Source of the DNA: Roseibium alexandrii DFL-11
GTDB lineage: Bacteria > Pseudomonadota > Alphaproteobacteria > Rhizobiales > Stappiaceae
Direction: 5' to 3'
DNA length: 64,000 nt
Assembly (NCBI RefSeq): GCF_000158095.2
Contig: NZ_CM011002.1
Coordinates: 5,059,703-5,123,702, forward strand
This document shows positions 63,164 through 64,000 of the stretch, one piece after another. How positions within the stretch are numbered: the stretch's first letter is position 1; each line of letters begins with the position of its first letter. The notes under the pieces were generated by a model. It saw only the letters and a list, made by a program, of their open reading frames with translations. It did no database searches and was not told the DNA's origin. The position numbers were made by a program, and so were the translations under genes.

Positions 63164-64000
63164 GTGACGCTTTCGATAAATGGCCGATTTGTTTCTATGG
63201 TGGTCACTGCAGCCGTCATAATGATGGGTGGAACAGCGTTCGCGTTCTACACGTTCCGGCAAGCAATGATTGCTCAGTTGGGAACGGCAGACAGTGCTCA
63301 GCAATTCCTTCAGGGTAATGTGGCAGAGAACCTTGATGGTCTAATCCTGGATCAGATGATCACCATCGGTCTTGTCGTATCGCCGGTCGGTCTCGCGTTT
63401 CTTGGTCTGGCAGTTGTTTTGGCATTGGGCATTGCCCGTCCGCTCGCCCGCTTGCAAGGAGCGCTTGGCAAGTTGTCTGCCGGTGATCTCGAAGTAGAAA
63501 TCGACGGTGTCGAGCGGTCCGATGAGATCGGTGCTATTGCCCGATCTGTTACAGACTTTCGTGTAAACCTTGCCGAAAGGGCACAAGATCAGGCCCGAAA
63601 AGATCTGGCGCACCAGGATGCCTTGAATGCAGAACGCTCGGCGCTGATGCAGGATGTTGCAGACGATTTTGAGAAATCCGTGCTCGGCGTCGTTTCTTCG
63701 CTGCTTGAAAAGTCTGACAGCGTTGAGAGCAACTCCAATGATCTGACCCGTGCTGTGGAGTCCTCGCTCCGCGCCGTCTCTGAAGTCAGCACTGCGTCGG
63801 CTGATGCCAATCAGTCAGTTGAGACTGTGACCGGGGCTTCCCATCGTTTGTCAGAATCTCTCTCCCGTGTTCGTGAGGATGTGGATCAGGCAACTGACAT
63901 TGCGGATGCTGCGGTCACTGAAGCACGAAAAACCGATGAAATCGTAGGGCGGCTTTCCGAGACGGGCCGGGCGATCGGCGAGATTGTCGAGTTGATAAGC
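63164..64000 (+). CDS. methyl-accepting chemotaxis protein, N-terminal part (cut by window end)
   Basis: An open frame runs to the window edge (279 residues seen). The GTG at 63164 (MTLSINGRFVSMVVTAAVIMMGG) keeps the first membrane segment whole; an ATG at 63197 would cut into it. The periplasmic part between the two membrane helices is very short (about 30 residues), then helix 2 (IGLVVSPVGLAFLGLAVVLALGIA). A HAMP domain follows (RPLARLQGALGKLSAGDLEVEI... RSDEIGAIARSVTDFRVN). The start of the coiled-coil signalling domain is rich in Ser, Glu and Val. A receptor with almost no sensor domain probably senses membrane or cytoplasmic cues. Confidence 0.85.
   Translation, partial: MTLSINGRFVSMVVTAAVIMMGGTAFAFYTFRQAMIAQLGTADSAQQFLQGNVAENLDGLILDQMITIGLVVSPVGLAFLGLAVVLALGIARPLARLQGALGKLSAGDLEVEIDGVERSDEIGAIARSVTDFRVNLAERAQDQARKDLAHQDALNAERSALMQDVADDFEKSVLGVVSSLLEKSDSVESNSNDLTRAVESSLRAVSEVSTASADANQSVETVTGASHRLSESLSRVREDVDQATDIADAAVTEARKTDEIVGRLSETGRAIGEIVELIS

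Noticed and set aside
1..64000. CRISPR array, prophage or rRNA operon
   Set aside because: No regularly spaced direct repeats, no phage structural genes and no rRNA sequence were found by reading; only one IS element and one complete tRNA gene are present.

Overview
The window looks like a chromosomal segment of a marine-type alphaproteobacterium of the Hyphomicrobiales, most likely close to Roseibium/Labrenzia/Stappia. The reasons are protein style, a SciP/CtrA-type regulatory setting, a Caulobacter-like flagellar operon (fliF-fliG-fliH-fliN-flbD followed by flhA), perfect CtrA boxes and an alphaproteobacterial elongator tRNA-Met. The genus is an inference; the class is well supported.

Layout. 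(1) 1-11067: a sugar or polyol uptake and catabolism operon. A LacI-type regulator is followed by a binding protein, two permeases, a tiny membrane protein, two ATPases, a fused DhaK-DhaL kinase, a TIM-barrel isomerase and a Gfo/Idh/MocA dehydrogenase. Three copies of one 14-bp palindrome mark likely operator sites, one of them between the -35 and -10 of the transporter promoter. (2) 11068-15689: a scarred accessory patch. An IS3-family element sits between two genes that both lack their 5' ends (a low-GC gene with a HEPN-like look and an opine-oxidase-type FAD/[2Fe-2S] oxidoreductase), followed by an intact RidA gene. (3) 15690-20002: a minus-strand iron(III)-type ABC importer. (4) 21187-25591: a PhnD-C-E-E importer coupled to a HAD-IIA hydrolase. 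(5) 25605-27512: a cupin and a VOC protein lying between a degenerate copy of the 3' half of tRNA-Met and the intact tRNA, a layout like an old integration site. (6) 27628-40973: mnmA, then flagellar genes fliK, flgD, sciP, fliF, fliG, fliH, fliN, flbD, flhA and two small paralogous genes of unknown role. (7) 41131-47754: assorted metabolic genes (GNAT, mtnA, metallophosphoesterase, glutathionyl-hydroquinone reductase, GNAT), a CtrA-box-driven membrane-anchored protein and two possible micro-genes. (8) 47854-54739: a MoxR-DUF58-DUF4159-vWA-like operon. (9) 55015-64000: housekeeping genes (DUF1285, Nudix CoA pyrophosphatase, DUF6111, CCA transferase, HD-GYP protein, hemF, trmL, an ABC exporter, DUF2177) and the start of a chemoreceptor cut by the window edge.

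How it fits together. The flagellar block carries its own regulatory logic: a perfect CtrA box ahead of fliF, a good sigma-54 promoter ahead of fliK-flgD, the sigma-54 activator gene flbD inside the fliF operon, and the CtrA antagonist sciP between them. Two further perfect CtrA boxes (40614 and 43046) drive genes of unknown function; these, with the tRNA-flanked segment and the IS-scarred patch, are the most worthwhile leads. No CRISPR array, prophage or rRNA operon was seen.
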